This document shows, piece after piece, positions 25,077 to 34,014 of a stretch of 64,000 nt of DNA. Origin of the DNA: Pigmentiphaga sp. H8 (GTDB lineage Bacteria; Pseudomonadota; Gammaproteobacteria; Burkholderiales; Burkholderiaceae_B); NCBI RefSeq assembly GCF_003854895.1, contig NZ_CP033966.1, positions 1,860,001 through 1,924,000 on the forward strand, written 5' to 3'. Made by a program: the position numbers and the translations under genes. Every line of letters begins with the position of its first letter. Positions within the stretch are counted from its first letter, which is position 1. The notes below the pieces were generated by a model. It was not told the origin of the DNA. It searched no databases and worked only from the letters and a program-made list of their open reading frames with translations.

Positions 25077-26207
25077 GTGGAAAACGATGATCTGCCGCCA
25101 GACGGCTACCCCCAGGCGCCCCCCGTGCCGCAGCGCGGGCGCGGGGCCGTGCTCAACGTCAGGCACCGGTTCGAGGGCGACCAGCGCGACGCGGTCGACG
25201 ACGGCTGGGCCGCTCCGGAAGAAGCGCCGCCCCCGCTCAGGACCGAGGTCGCCATCGAGCGCGCGCGCAAGATCCTGTCCCGCAACGACTCCCCGGACAT
25301 CCCCTTCGACCGCGCCATCAATCCCTATCGCGGCTGCGAGCACGGCTGCGTCTACTGCTTCGCGCGGCCCACGCACGCCTACCTGGGCTGGTCGCCCGGC
25401 CTGGATTTCGAGACCCGGCTGGTTGCCAAGGCCAATGCGGTCGAGGCACTCCGGGCCGAGCTGGGGCGTCCGGGCTACCGGGTGGACGTCATCAACATCG
25501 GCTCGGCCACCGACGCCTACCAGCCCATCGAACGCCAGTGGAAGCTGACGCGGGGGCTGCTGGAACTGCTGCTTGAAACCCGGCACCCCGTCTCGCTGGT
25601 CACCAAGGGTGGGCTGGTCGCGCGCGATGTCGACCTGCTGGCGAAGCTGGCGGAACTGAAGCTGGTCGCCGTCTATGTCTCGATACCCACGCTGGACGGA
25701 CGCGTGGCGCGGACGCTCGAACCGCGCGCGGCCGCGCCGTGGCGGCGGCTGGATGCCATCCGGACGCTGGCCGGCGCCGGCGTGCCGGTCGGCGTTTCGC
25801 TCGCTCCGGTCATCCCTTTCATCACTGACGACCACATCGAACACGTGATGGAAGCGGCCAAGGAAGCCGGTGCGCGGGCGGCTTTCTACACCATGCTGCG
25901 CCTGCCCTGGGAGGTCAAGGACGTGTTTTCGGACTGGCTGGACGCGCATTTCCCCGACCGCAAGGCTAGAGTGCTGCACTGCCTGGAGGACTTGCGCGGC
26001 GGCAAGCTCAACGACGCGCGCTTCGGCAGCCGCATGCGCGGCCAGGGCATCTGGGCCGACCTGGTCGCGCAGCGCTTCGGGCGCGCCGCGCGCCGGCATG
26101 GGCTGGCGGACCGGCGCATCGAACTGGATACGGGGTTGTTCAGGCCGCCGGCGTCCACGACGGTTCGCGATATTTCCGATGCGCGCCAGATGTCTTTGTT
26201 CGGGTAG
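25077..26207 (+). CDS. PA0069-family radical SAM protein (spore photoproduct lyase-like)
   Basis: A 376-residue radical SAM protein. It has the family start RGRGAVLNVRHRFE, then INPYRGCEHGCVYCFARPTH, a CxxxCxxC cluster motif binding [4Fe-4S] and SAM (about residues 80-95), and INIGSATDAYQP. The family is related to spore photoproduct lyase, but its substrate is unknown. GTG 25077 is preferred because the LexA box and likely -10 element overlap any start at ATG 25050; a later GTG at 25125 is also possible. The PA0069 gene of Pseudomonas aeruginosa belongs to its LexA regulon, in line with the box here. Confidence 0.85.
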   Translation: MENDDLPPDGYPQAPPVPQRGRGAVLNVRHRFEGDQRDAVDDGWAAPEEAPPPLRTEVAIERARKILSRNDSPDIPFDRAINPYRGCEHGCVYCFARPTHAYLGWSPGLDFETRLVAKANAVEALRAELGRPGYRVDVINIGSATDAYQPIERQWKLTRGLLELLLETRHPVSLVTKGGLVARDVDLLAKLAELKLVAVYVSIPTLDGRVARTLEPRAAAPWRRLDAIRTLAGAGVPVGVSLAPVIPFITDDHIEHVMEAAKEAGARAAFYTMLRLPWEVKDVFSDWLDAHFPDRKARVLHCLEDLRGGKLNDARFGSRMRGQGIWADLVAQRFGRAARRHGLADRRIELDTGLFRPPASTTVRDISDARQMSLFG

Positions 26208-26240
26208 GCTGGCATACTGCAATGGCCTTGATCCGTCTGT

Positions 26241-26256
26241 TTCTGCGCTTCCGGAA
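26241..26256 (+). promoter_or_regulatory. Possible IclR-type half-sites overlapping the iclR-family gene start
   Basis: TTCTGCGCTTCCGGAA resembles the stronger dyad TTCCGCACTGCGGAA at the far end of the cluster but has one extra base in the middle, so symmetry is poor. If bound by the regulator it would give autorepression. Weak evidence. Confidence 0.25.
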
Positions 26257-27041
26257 TGATCGATCCTATTGAAGACCGGCAGTTCGTCATTGCCCTTGCC
26301 AGGGGTCTCGCGCTGTTGGAGAGTTTTCGCGCCAAGCGGCCGCTCCTGACGAACCAAGAGCTGTCCGAGGCAACGGGACTGCCGCGCTCATCGGTGTCGC
26401 GGCTGACGCACACCCTTATCAAGATGGGCTATCTCGAGTTCGACAGCCGGCGCACGGGCTATCGCCTGGGCACCAAGGTGCTGTCGCTGGGCCATGCGAT
26501 GTTGGGGGGTATGGACCTGCGGCCGTTGGTCCGCCCGCACATGAAAGACATCGCGGAACGTATCCGCGGGCAAGCAGCGCTGGCCACCGAGGAGGCCTAC
26601 AGCATGATGGTGGTGGATGTGGTGATCAGCCCCCAGGGTACCCAGGCGCCGCTCGAGGCAGGGGCGCACGTAGGGATCGCCAACACTGCCATGGGGCGGG
26701 CCTATTTCGCATCATGCAGCGCCGCGGAACAGAAGCGGATCCGGCAGCGCCTGCTTGCCCGGCGCCAGGGAAGCGGCGGACAAGTCCTGGAGATCCTGGC
26801 CAAGGCCGAAGCCGACTATCGTGAACTGGGATACTGCAAGTCGATCAGCGATTGGCAAAAGGATGTCAGCGGCGTTGCCGTGCCGCTCTACCTGAGGGGG
26901 TTCGGACGTCGGATGGTATTGACGTGCGGCGCGCCGCAAACCGAGTTGTCGCCCCAACAGATCGCCGGCACGGTCGGCCCCATGATGGTCCGAACCGCGC
27001 ACAGCGTCGAGAAGGTGTTCGAACGCTGGATCGTTCGATAG
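26256..27041 (+). CDS. IclR-family transcriptional regulator
   Basis: A 261-residue regulator with an N-terminal winged helix (about 12-72; VIALARGLALLESF, LSEATGLPRSSVSRLTHTL) and a C-terminal effector domain (about 85-255; TAMGRAYFAS, VSGVAVPLYL). IclR proteins control catabolic operons in response to small acids or aromatics. It lies tail to tail with the six-gene leftward cluster, which it probably regulates through the dyad at 34015-34043. Confidence 0.9.
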   Translation: MIDPIEDRQFVIALARGLALLESFRAKRPLLTNQELSEATGLPRSSVSRLTHTLIKMGYLEFDSRRTGYRLGTKVLSLGHAMLGGMDLRPLVRPHMKDIAERIRGQAALATEEAYSMMVVDVVISPQGTQAPLEAGAHVGIANTAMGRAYFASCSAAEQKRIRQRLLARRQGSGGQVLEILAKAEADYRELGYCKSISDWQKDVSGVAVPLYLRGFGRRMVLTCGAPQTELSPQQIAGTVGPMMVRTAHSVEKVFERWIVR

Positions 27042-27056
27042 GACGGCGTTCCCTGT

Positions 27057-28493
27057 TCAGTTGACCGGCTGCGGCAGTTGGACGGATTTCAATTCGACGA
27101 ATTCGTCCAGGCCATGGCGGCCAAGCTCGCGTCCCAGTCCCGACTGCTTGTAGCCGCCGAACGGCGCGGCCGGATTGAAGGCGGCTCCGTTGATGTCGAC
27201 CTGGCCTGTGCGCAGGCGCCGCGCGAAGGCCAGTGCTTCCCGGTCGTCGCCAGCCCAGACGGCTCCGGCCAATCCGTAGCGAGAGTGGTTCGCGATGTCG
27301 GCGGCATCGTCGGGGTGACGATAGCGGAGCATGCAAAGGACGGGGCCGAAGATTTCTTCCTGAGCGGTTTCCGCATCGGGGCGAACGTCGCCCAGCAGGG
27401 TGGGGGCCACGAAATAGCCATGGCCGGGCAGGTCGGGAGAGTCGGGGCCGCCGGCCAGCAATTGCGCGCCGTCGTCGATGCCCCGGCGCACGTAGCCGTG
27501 GATACGGTCGCGATGGGAGGCGCTGATGACAGGGCCGAGGCGGGTACGTTCGTCCAGCGGGTCTCCGGGAGTGAGCGTGCGCAATTGCGCACGCGCCAGG
27601 TCGATCGCCTCGTCGTAGTCCTCGGCCGCCACGAGCAGGCGCGTCAGGGCCGAGCAGGTCTGGCCCGAGTTCAGCATGCAGGAGGCGACCGCATGCTTGA
27701 CCGAACGCGCCAGATCGGCGCCGCGCAGGACGACGGAAGCGGATTTGCCGCCCAATTCGAGCCGGACGCGTTTGATGGTCTGCGCGGCGCGAGTCATGAT
27801 ATGCCGCCCCACCTGGGTGGATCCAGTGAACGAGACCACGTCGATGCCTGAATGGGAAACCAGGGCTTCGCCGGTGATGGCGCCTGCGCCGGGAACCAGA
27901 TTGAAGACTCCCGGCGGTACACCGGCGGCGTCGAAGATCTCCGCCAGCATCAGCGCGCAGCCTGGGGTCAGTTCCGAGGGCTTGAGCACGACTGTGCAGC
28001 CAGCGCCCAGGGCGGGAGCGAGCTTGGCCACGATCTGGTGCAAGGGATAGTTCCAGGGCGAGACCGCCGCGACCACGCCGGCGGCCTCCCGCAGCACTAG
28101 GGAATGGCCCATTCGTTCGGACCAGGGGTAGGACGCTAGGAGTGCCGCCGTCTGTTCAAACGTGGAGATGGGCAGTTCGACCTGGATGCGGCGGCACAGC
28201 TTGATGGGCATGCCCAGTTCTGTCGAGATCGAACGCGCGAGGTCCTCGGCACGGCTACGCATGCCGCTGGCGACGCGCTGCAGAAACTCGGCCCGCATCC
28301 CGGTTTCCATCGCGGACCAGGAGGTGAATGCTTGCCTTGCCAGTCCGACCGCGTGATCCACATCCTCGGGCGTGCTTTCCCTAACGAGCGTGGCGGGCTG
28401 CTCCGTGTAAGGGTTGAGAGCGGTCAGTAGACGCGTGCCGGATGCGCGCAACCAGCCTCCCGCGTAGTAGTCGTGATGGGCCGCGGCGGTCAT
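27057..28493 (-). CDS. NAD(P)-dependent aldehyde dehydrogenase
   Basis: A 478-residue aldehyde dehydrogenase. It has SPWNYPL (cofactor entry), FTGSTQVGRHI (glycine motif, about 225-235), the general-base glutamate in LELGGKSA (about 250) and the catalytic cysteine in LNSGQTCSALTR (about 283). The C-terminal FGGYKQSGLGRE is typical. It is the last gene of the cluster and overlaps the enoyl-CoA hydratase stop/start by 4 bp. It probably oxidises an aldehyde intermediate of the pathway to the acid. Confidence 0.9.
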   Translation of the reverse strand: MTAAAHHDYYAGGWLRASGTRLLTALNPYTEQPATLVRESTPEDVDHAVGLARQAFTSWSAMETGMRAEFLQRVASGMRSRAEDLARSISTELGMPIKLCRRIQVELPISTFEQTAALLASYPWSERMGHSLVLREAAGVVAAVSPWNYPLHQIVAKLAPALGAGCTVVLKPSELTPGCALMLAEIFDAAGVPPGVFNLVPGAGAITGEALVSHSGIDVVSFTGSTQVGRHIMTRAAQTIKRVRLELGGKSASVVLRGADLARSVKHAVASCMLNSGQTCSALTRLLVAAEDYDEAIDLARAQLRTLTPGDPLDERTRLGPVISASHRDRIHGYVRRGIDDGAQLLAGGPDSPDLPGHGYFVAPTLLGDVRPDAETAQEEIFGPVLCMLRYRHPDDAADIANHSRYGLAGAVWAGDDREALAFARRLRTGQVDINGAAFNPAAPFGGYKQSGLGRELGRHGLDEFVELKSVQLPQPVN

Positions 28494-29305
28494 GGCCTGT
28501 CTCCCGTTGTGGATCGTTGCTCGGTGCTTTCGGCTTGCAGACGCTGCTGTCGCCGTGTTTCCAGGAAGCCGCGCATCAACGCCTGGGGCTCGCCCGTCGC
28601 ATACTCGGCCTGATGGCAGCGGATGACGGCGTCGAATGCCTGATCGAATTCCCGCTGGGTCTGTGCGACGAAATGCTCCTTGGTCAGCGCCAGTGCCTGC
28701 GAGGGATGGCCGGCCAGTTCCCGGGCCAGCGAGCGTGCATGCGCCAACACCTCGGCACGCGGGACCAGGTCATTGATCAAGCCCAACTCATGGGCGCGTT
28801 GGCCCGAGATCATCCGGCCGGCGATCGCGAACTCCGAAATCCTGCCCTGGCCGAGATGGCGCGACATCAGAAAAGGTCCCACGATGCTGGCGAGGCCCAT
28901 GCGGATCTCTGGTTGTCCCAGCTGCATGTCGGCGAAGCCTACCCGCAGGTCGGCCATCAGGCCCAGATGGAAGCCGGAGCCGGCGGCGAGGCCGTTGAAT
29001 GCCGCAACGAGGGGTTTGCGGCTGGCGCGGACCGCTTGATACATGGCCCTCTGGTGAGACATCCATGCAGGGATATCCTGGGGGCGGTAGGCGGCCGCTT
29101 CATGAAGATCCTGTCCGGCGGAGAAGGCCCGTTCGCCCATGCCGGTCAGGACGATGGCCCGTACGCCGGCATCGTTCTCCAGATCGAGCAGCGTGTCGGT
29201 CAAGGCCGAGCGCAGGGAGTGGTCGAAGGCGTTGAGCGCCGCCGGCCGGTTCAGGGTCACGGTGACGACGGTGCCGGTCTCCACTTGCACGAGAGGTTCA
29301 TCCAT
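28490..29305 (-). CDS. Enoyl-CoA hydratase/isomerase family protein
   Basis: A 271-residue crotonase-fold protein. Oxyanion-hole segments are AFSAGQDL (about 62-69) and AAFNGLAAGSGFHLGLMADL (about 98-117), followed by GQPEIRMGLASIVGPFLM with the conserved PEI glutamate. It could hydrate, isomerise or cleave an acyl-CoA; the crotonase fold alone does not settle which. It overlaps the lactonase gene by 8 bp and the aldehyde dehydrogenase by 4 bp. Confidence 0.88.
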   Translation of the reverse strand: MDEPLVQVETGTVVTVTLNRPAALNAFDHSLRSALTDTLLDLENDAGVRAIVLTGMGERAFSAGQDLHEAAAYRPQDIPAWMSHQRAMYQAVRASRKPLVAAFNGLAAGSGFHLGLMADLRVGFADMQLGQPEIRMGLASIVGPFLMSRHLGQGRISEFAIAGRMISGQRAHELGLINDLVPRAEVLAHARSLARELAGHPSQALALTKEHFVAQTQREFDQAFDAVIRCHQAEYATGEPQALMRGFLETRRQQRLQAESTEQRSTTGDRP

Positions 29306-30215
29306 GGCTGTCGCTGCCTTGGCCGGGGGTGGACACGAAGCGGGGTTCCGACAGGCCGCGGATGCCGGGCCGTACCGTCAGCAGGGAGCCGGCCAGGGGC
29401 TCGCGCGCAAGGGCGGCTGCGTCCAGTCCGACGGTGGCCGACGTGACGTACAAGATGTCCAGCGAATCGCCGCCGAACATGACAGAGGTCGGCTGCGAGA
29501 CGGGCAGTTCGATGACGTAGTCGAGCCTGCCATGGGGGTCGTAGCGATGGAGGCATCCTCGTCCGAACAGCGCCACCCAGATGCCGCCGTCCTGATCAAC
29601 CGTCAACCCGTCTGGTCCGCCAGGGCCGGGCGCGAACTGATGAAGGGTGCGCGGGCGGGCCAGGCTCCCGCCGGCTAGGTCGTAGTCGAAGGCATGGATG
29701 CGCAGCAGGGCGGTATCGGCGAAGTAGAGCGTGCGATCGTCAGGGCTCCATCCCACCCCGTTGGACAGCACGAAGCCGCTTGCCATTCGCGTGCAGCGGC
29801 CGATTCCGTCGAAACGGTACAGGGCGCCGACCGGGTCGCGCATCCTGCGGTCCATGGTGCCTACCCAGAAGCGGCCGGCACGATCGCATTTGCCGTCGTT
29901 GAACCTGTCTTCGCCCAGCGCCAGGCCGTCCGGCACCCGCCACTGCGGCGTTCCCCCCGGCGTGTCGAGCGTAGCGAGGCCGCTGCGGAACGCAAGCGCC
30001 AGGCCACCCTCGCGCAGTAGCGTCAGGCAGCCGGCAGGCTTGGGCAGGCGCCAATTGTCGACAGTGCCGTTCCGGTCCAGACGCCACAGCGTGGGGTTGC
30101 CGATATCCAGCCACCACAGGACCTGCTCGACCGGGCACCACAGAGGACTTTCGCCCAACAGGTTCGAGCACGGATGCGCCACGTCGACACTGCCGCGGGA
30201 GAGCCGGCGCATCAT
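29298..30215 (-). CDS. SMP-30/gluconolactonase-like lactonase
   Basis: A 305-residue six-bladed beta-propeller lactonase. It has LLGESPLWCPVEQVLWWLDI with the metal-ligand glutamate (about 19-38), the ligand-bearing DRFNDGKCDRAGRFWVGTMD (about 120-139), SNGVGWSPDDRTLYFADT and GPDGLTVDQDGGIWVA. These supply the Glu/Asn/Asp calcium or zinc site of the family. It starts in an ATGA overlap with the acyl-CoA dehydrogenase. A sugar lactonase among acyl-CoA genes is unusual and suggests the substrate passes through a lactone. Confidence 0.88.
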   Translation of the reverse strand: MMRRLSRGSVDVAHPCSNLLGESPLWCPVEQVLWWLDIGNPTLWRLDRNGTVDNWRLPKPAGCLTLLREGGLALAFRSGLATLDTPGGTPQWRVPDGLALGEDRFNDGKCDRAGRFWVGTMDRRMRDPVGALYRFDGIGRCTRMASGFVLSNGVGWSPDDRTLYFADTALLRIHAFDYDLAGGSLARPRTLHQFAPGPGGPDGLTVDQDGGIWVALFGRGCLHRYDPHGRLDYVIELPVSQPTSVMFGGDSLDILYVTSATVGLDAAALAREPLAGSLLTVRPGIRGLSEPRFVSTPGQGSDSHG

Positions 30216-31354
30216 GGCCCCTCGTACGGCCGTGCCTCGCGCAGCAACTGGCGGCTGATGACATAGCGCTGGATTTCCGAGGTGCCTTCGTAGATGGTCG
30301 TTCCCCTGACTTCGCGATAGTAGCGTTGCATGAAGTAGCGGGTGTTCAGCCCGTCGCCGCCCATGATCTGTACGCCCTTGTTGACTACCCGGACCGCCAT
30401 TTCCGAGGCATACATCTTTGCCATCGCGCAGGCCATCGAGGCTTGCCGGTCCTGCCCCTCGTCCTTGAGCCAGGCTGCCTGCCATACCATCAGGCGCGCC
30501 GCTTGGATCTCCGTCGCCATCTCCGCCAGCTTGGCCTGGATCGCCTGGTGTTTGGTCAGCTCGCGCCGCTGCGCGTAATCCAGGGCCAGGTCCAGCGCGC
30601 CCTGGGCAAACCCGACCGAGTGGGCACCGACGGCCGCGCGGAAGACGTCCAGCGTCTGCATGGCCCACCGGAATCCTTCGCCCGGCTGGCCGAGTATGTT
30701 GTCGCGGGGAATGTGACAGTCGGCCAGTTCGAGCTCGCCCACCACATAGGGCACCATGAAATTCATCAGCTTGCCGCTCAGGCCTGGTGTGCCTTCCTCG
30801 ACGACGAAGGCGGAAACGCCCTTTGCGCGCTGCGAGGGATCGGTCGAGGCGAAGATCACGTAGGTACCCGCGACCCCGGCGTGGGAAATCAGGCGTTTGC
30901 TGCCGTTGAGCACCCATTGGTCGCCGCTGGCCACGGCCGTCGTCTTGAGTCCTCCCGCGTCCGAGCCGGATTCTTCCGTGACGGCGAACGAGGCGAGGCG
31001 GTCCATGTTCGCGATCGCGGGGACGAAGCGGCGTTTCTGTTCGTCGGTTCCTCCGAACAGGATGGCGGTTCCGCACAGGCCCTGCTGCGCGAACATATGG
31101 TCCGCATCGGGGCACAACCGGGACATCTCCTCGCGCAGGACGCAAATGGCGAGCGAGCGTTGGCGATGTTCGAGCCTGCCGCCGCACTCGACGGGGTAGA
31201 TATGGGGGGTCACCTCGGCAAGAATGCGCTGGATGTCGCGATTAGGACCGTGCATTTCGCCCGCGGCCTTCGCGGTGGGGATCATCTTTGTTGTGGCGAT
31301 GTCGACGATCTGTTCGCGTAGCCGTTGAAGCTCGACGGGAAGCTTGAAATCCAT
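30212..31354 (-). CDS. Acyl-CoA dehydrogenase
   Basis: A 380-residue acyl-CoA dehydrogenase of normal length. It has FAVTEESGSDAGGLKTTA (about 122-139), a long C-terminal helical domain and TTIYEGTSEIQRYVISRQLL, whose YEG glutamate is the expected catalytic base. GGAGGG... lies before ATG 31354. Electrons would go to the EtfBA pair encoded at 4 kb or elsewhere. Overlaps the lactonase gene by 4 bp. Confidence 0.92.
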   Translation of the reverse strand: MDFKLPVELQRLREQIVDIATTKMIPTAKAAGEMHGPNRDIQRILAEVTPHIYPVECGGRLEHRQRSLAICVLREEMSRLCPDADHMFAQQGLCGTAILFGGTDEQKRRFVPAIANMDRLASFAVTEESGSDAGGLKTTAVASGDQWVLNGSKRLISHAGVAGTYVIFASTDPSQRAKGVSAFVVEEGTPGLSGKLMNFMVPYVVGELELADCHIPRDNILGQPGEGFRWAMQTLDVFRAAVGAHSVGFAQGALDLALDYAQRRELTKHQAIQAKLAEMATEIQAARLMVWQAAWLKDEGQDRQASMACAMAKMYASEMAVRVVNKGVQIMGGDGLNTRYFMQRYYREVRGTTIYEGTSEIQRYVISRQLLREARPYEGP

Positions 31355-31368
31355 GGGAGGGTTCCTTC

Positions 31369-32883
31369 TCAGCGGGAAAGGGGAAGCGCCGGGTCGGCGC
31401 CAGTCAGCAGGGGTTTGATGACCTTGCCGGTTGCGTTGCGCGGGAGCTGCGTCCGAAACTCGATGGCCTTGGGGCGCTGGTAGCCCGGAAGGTTGCTGCG
31501 GCACCATTCGTCCAGCGCCTGCGGCGTCAGGTCCGAGCCGGGGCGGGGGACGGCCACCAACTTGACTATTTCTCCCCAGCGTTCGTCGGGCACGCCCACG
31601 ACCGCGGCCTCCTGGACATCCGGATGGCCGGCGATCGTCATTTCGATGTCGACGGGGTAGATGTTGACGCCGCCGCTGATGATCATTTCCTTCTTGCGGC
31701 CCACCACGTACAGCAGGCCGTCGGCGTCCAGGCGCCCCAGGTCGCCCGTGTGCAGCCATTCGTCCACGAGTGCCGCGTCGGTAGCCGGCTGGTCGCAGAA
31801 GTAGCCGGACATCATCCTGGCGCTGCGGCCGATGATTTCGCCGATGGCACCCGTTGGCAGGGCGGCGCCGGTTTCATCGACGATGCGGATGTCGGTGTAT
31901 AGGACGGGCGTGCCGACCGAACCCGGATGGCAGACTTGCCGCTCTGGCCGCAGCACCGTGGCCAGTCCTTCGGAGATGCCGTACATCGTATACAGATTGG
32001 GCGTGAGGCGGCGCAGGGTTTCCGTCCGTACAGTTTCGGGCAGGGGCTCCCCCACCGTGACCAGGCACTGGGTGGAGTCGGGTAAGGGAGTCTGGATACG
32101 GGAGTCGGAAAGCATGCGGCGTAACTGCGTGGGCACGAGCAGCGCGTGCGTCACGGCGTGTGCGTGCCAGGCCCGCGCGGCCGACGCCGGATCGAACTTG
32201 TCCTCCAGGACCACGCATCCGCCCACCGCCAGGGTGGGCAAGGCCATGATCAAGGCACTGTTGTGGTAAAGCGGCGTGGCGAGCAGGGTGCGGCTCTCGA
32301 ACGTCAGGCCGAACTCGACGGCATAGATGTGGCATGCCGCGGCCCGGGCTCGATGGCTGTTGACGATGCCCTTGGGACGCGACGTGGTGCCGGATGAAAA
32401 CATGATGGTGCAGGCCGATTCTGGATCGATTTGGAGATCCGGCTCGGCCTCGGACGCGTCGCTGAGCAGCGCTTCGTAGGAGTCCGGATACCCGCCCGGA
32501 TCGATCACGAGATCGAGGCGTGTGCAGGACGGGGGTAGGCGTTCGAGCAGTTCCCGGCTGGCCAGTGCGCAACGCACGCCGGCCAGTTGGAAGATGCCAG
32601 CGATCTCTGGAGCTTGCAGCATGGCGTTCATGGGGATCAGCGTGAGACCGGCCTTCGCCGCCCCCCAATAGATCTCCAGCATTTCTACGCAGGCTGGCAT
32701 GGAGGCCGCCACGGTATCGCCAGGCGCAAGGCCGGCGCCCAGCAGGCCATTGGCCAGGCGGTTGACCCGCTTGTTGAACACCGCATGCGTGATCCTGCGA
32801 TCGCCGTGGATCAGCGCCGGCCGTTCGGGATGGGCACGCGCAGCGTGGGCGAGGATCGCCGAGAAACTCAGGGAGGAAGGCAT
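31369..32883 (-). CDS. AMP-forming acyl-CoA ligase
   Basis: A 504-residue member of the ANL superfamily. Motifs are TIMFSSGTTSRPKGIVNSH (P-loop, about 165-183), YGISEGLA, LHTGDLGRLDADGLLYVVGR (about 388-407), GGVNIYPVDIE and the C-terminal catalytic lysine in RNATGKVIK. It activates a carboxylic acid to its CoA thioester, the entry step for the dehydrogenase and hydratase of this cluster. Substrate unknown. ATG 32883 (MPSSLSFS) begins the AMP-ligase homology. Confidence 0.92.
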   Translation of the reverse strand: MPSSLSFSAILAHAARAHPERPALIHGDRRITHAVFNKRVNRLANGLLGAGLAPGDTVAASMPACVEMLEIYWGAAKAGLTLIPMNAMLQAPEIAGIFQLAGVRCALASRELLERLPPSCTRLDLVIDPGGYPDSYEALLSDASEAEPDLQIDPESACTIMFSSGTTSRPKGIVNSHRARAAACHIYAVEFGLTFESRTLLATPLYHNSALIMALPTLAVGGCVVLEDKFDPASAARAWHAHAVTHALLVPTQLRRMLSDSRIQTPLPDSTQCLVTVGEPLPETVRTETLRRLTPNLYTMYGISEGLATVLRPERQVCHPGSVGTPVLYTDIRIVDETGAALPTGAIGEIIGRSARMMSGYFCDQPATDAALVDEWLHTGDLGRLDADGLLYVVGRKKEMIISGGVNIYPVDIEMTIAGHPDVQEAAVVGVPDERWGEIVKLVAVPRPGSDLTPQALDEWCRSNLPGYQRPKAIEFRTQLPRNATGKVIKPLLTGADPALPLSR

Positions 32884-32921
32884 GGGAATGCGTCCGGAGC
32901 GAGAGGGGAGGCCGCGGGTCG

Positions 32922-33893
32922 CTATTGAGGCTTGATGCCGGCGGCGTCGGCTATGCGTTGGAAGCGCTGGATCTCGGAGATCTGGAAGCTGCGCATCGCC
33001 TCCGGCCCGAAGGGCATCAGTTCGCCGCCGGTGCTGGCCGCAAAGGTTTTTGCCTCGGGCGACTCCAGCGCCGCCCGCAGCGCGCCGGCGAGCTTGTCCA
33101 GCCGCTCCGGCGAGGTGTCCGCGTGCATGAAGAACGAGACCCATAGATAGGTCACATAGTCCGGATAACCGCTTTCCTTGACGGTGGGGACGTCGGGAAG
33201 ATCAGGGTGCCGGTGGTCGCCCGTGACCGCGACGGCGCGCAGCTTGCCGCTCTTGAGCAAGGGTTCCACGCCGCTCATGTCGACGCAGGCGGCGTCGATA
33301 TGGCCACCCATCAGGTCGCTGAATGCCGCCGCTCCACCCTTGTAGGGAGTGTTGATGAACCGGAAGTCGGCCTGCCTCGCCAGCCACTCCATCGCCAGTT
33401 GATAGCCTGGCGCGATGGTGCCCACTGTCATGGCGCCGCTACGGCGTTTGGCGTTGTCGACAAGGTCGCCGAGGGTACGTATCGGCGAGTCGGGTTTGAC
33501 GGCGATCACCAGCATGCCGCGCGTCAGGCCGGACAGGGGCTTGAGGTCGCGGACCGGGTCGTAGGGCAGGTCCTTGACCATGATCGGATTGACCGCCATG
33601 AGGCTGTTGCTGCCCAGCAGGATGCTGTAGCCATCGGCCGGGGCAGTGCGTAAAGCCGCGACGGCTACGGCGCCGTTGCCGCCCGGCCGGTTTTCCACCA
33701 CAAAGGGCAGCTTGAACCGCCGCTCCAGTTGTTGGCTGAAGAACCTGGCGGCGAGGTCGGAGGTGCCACCTGGGGTGAAGGGAACGATGACCTTGACGGG
33801 CCGTGCAGGGAATTCGCTCGATTCCTGCGCCAGTGCGACACCCGAGATGAGGCCGAGGACGATACCCAGGCCCAGCATAAGTCGCTTCTTCAT
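32922..33893 (-). CDS. Bug/TctC-family periplasmic solute receptor
   Basis: A 323-residue TTT-type receptor with a signal peptide (MKKRLMLGLGIVLGLISGVALAQ region), FPARPVKVIVPFTPGGTSDLA, VVENRPGGNGAVA, APADGYSILLGSNS and YKGGAAAFSDLMGGHID. ATG 33893 has GGAGAGAG upstream and is preferred over an upstream ATG at 34016, which lacks a signal sequence. First gene of the six-gene catabolic operon, so it probably binds the acid that the ligase activates. No TctA or TctB membrane subunit is nearby. Confidence 0.9.
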   Translation of the reverse strand: MKKRLMLGLGIVLGLISGVALAQESSEFPARPVKVIVPFTPGGTSDLAARFFSQQLERRFKLPFVVENRPGGNGAVAVAALRTAPADGYSILLGSNSLMAVNPIMVKDLPYDPVRDLKPLSGLTRGMLVIAVKPDSPIRTLGDLVDNAKRRSGAMTVGTIAPGYQLAMEWLARQADFRFINTPYKGGAAAFSDLMGGHIDAACVDMSGVEPLLKSGKLRAVAVTGDHRHPDLPDVPTVKESGYPDYVTYLWVSFFMHADTSPERLDKLAGALRAALESPEAKTFAASTGGELMPFGPEAMRSFQISEIQRFQRIADAAGIKPQ

Positions 33894-33953
33894 GTCTCTC
33901 TCCGCCTTGCCAACGTGTGATGGGGGCATCCGGGACGCGCTGAGGCGTCTCGA

Positions 33954-33979
33954 ACCCACTCGAGGAATGTCGAGTGGGT
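33954..33979. promoter_or_regulatory. 10-bp perfect inverted repeat in the catabolic operon leader
   Basis: ACCCACTCGA and TCGAGTGGGT pair perfectly around GGAATG, 61 bp before the Bug start. No T-run follows on the reverse strand. It may be a second operator or a hairpin in the 5' leader. Confidence 0.5.
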
Positions 33980-34014
33980 GGCGGGATTGTTGATGAGCGG
34001 CGGAAGTTGCGTCC

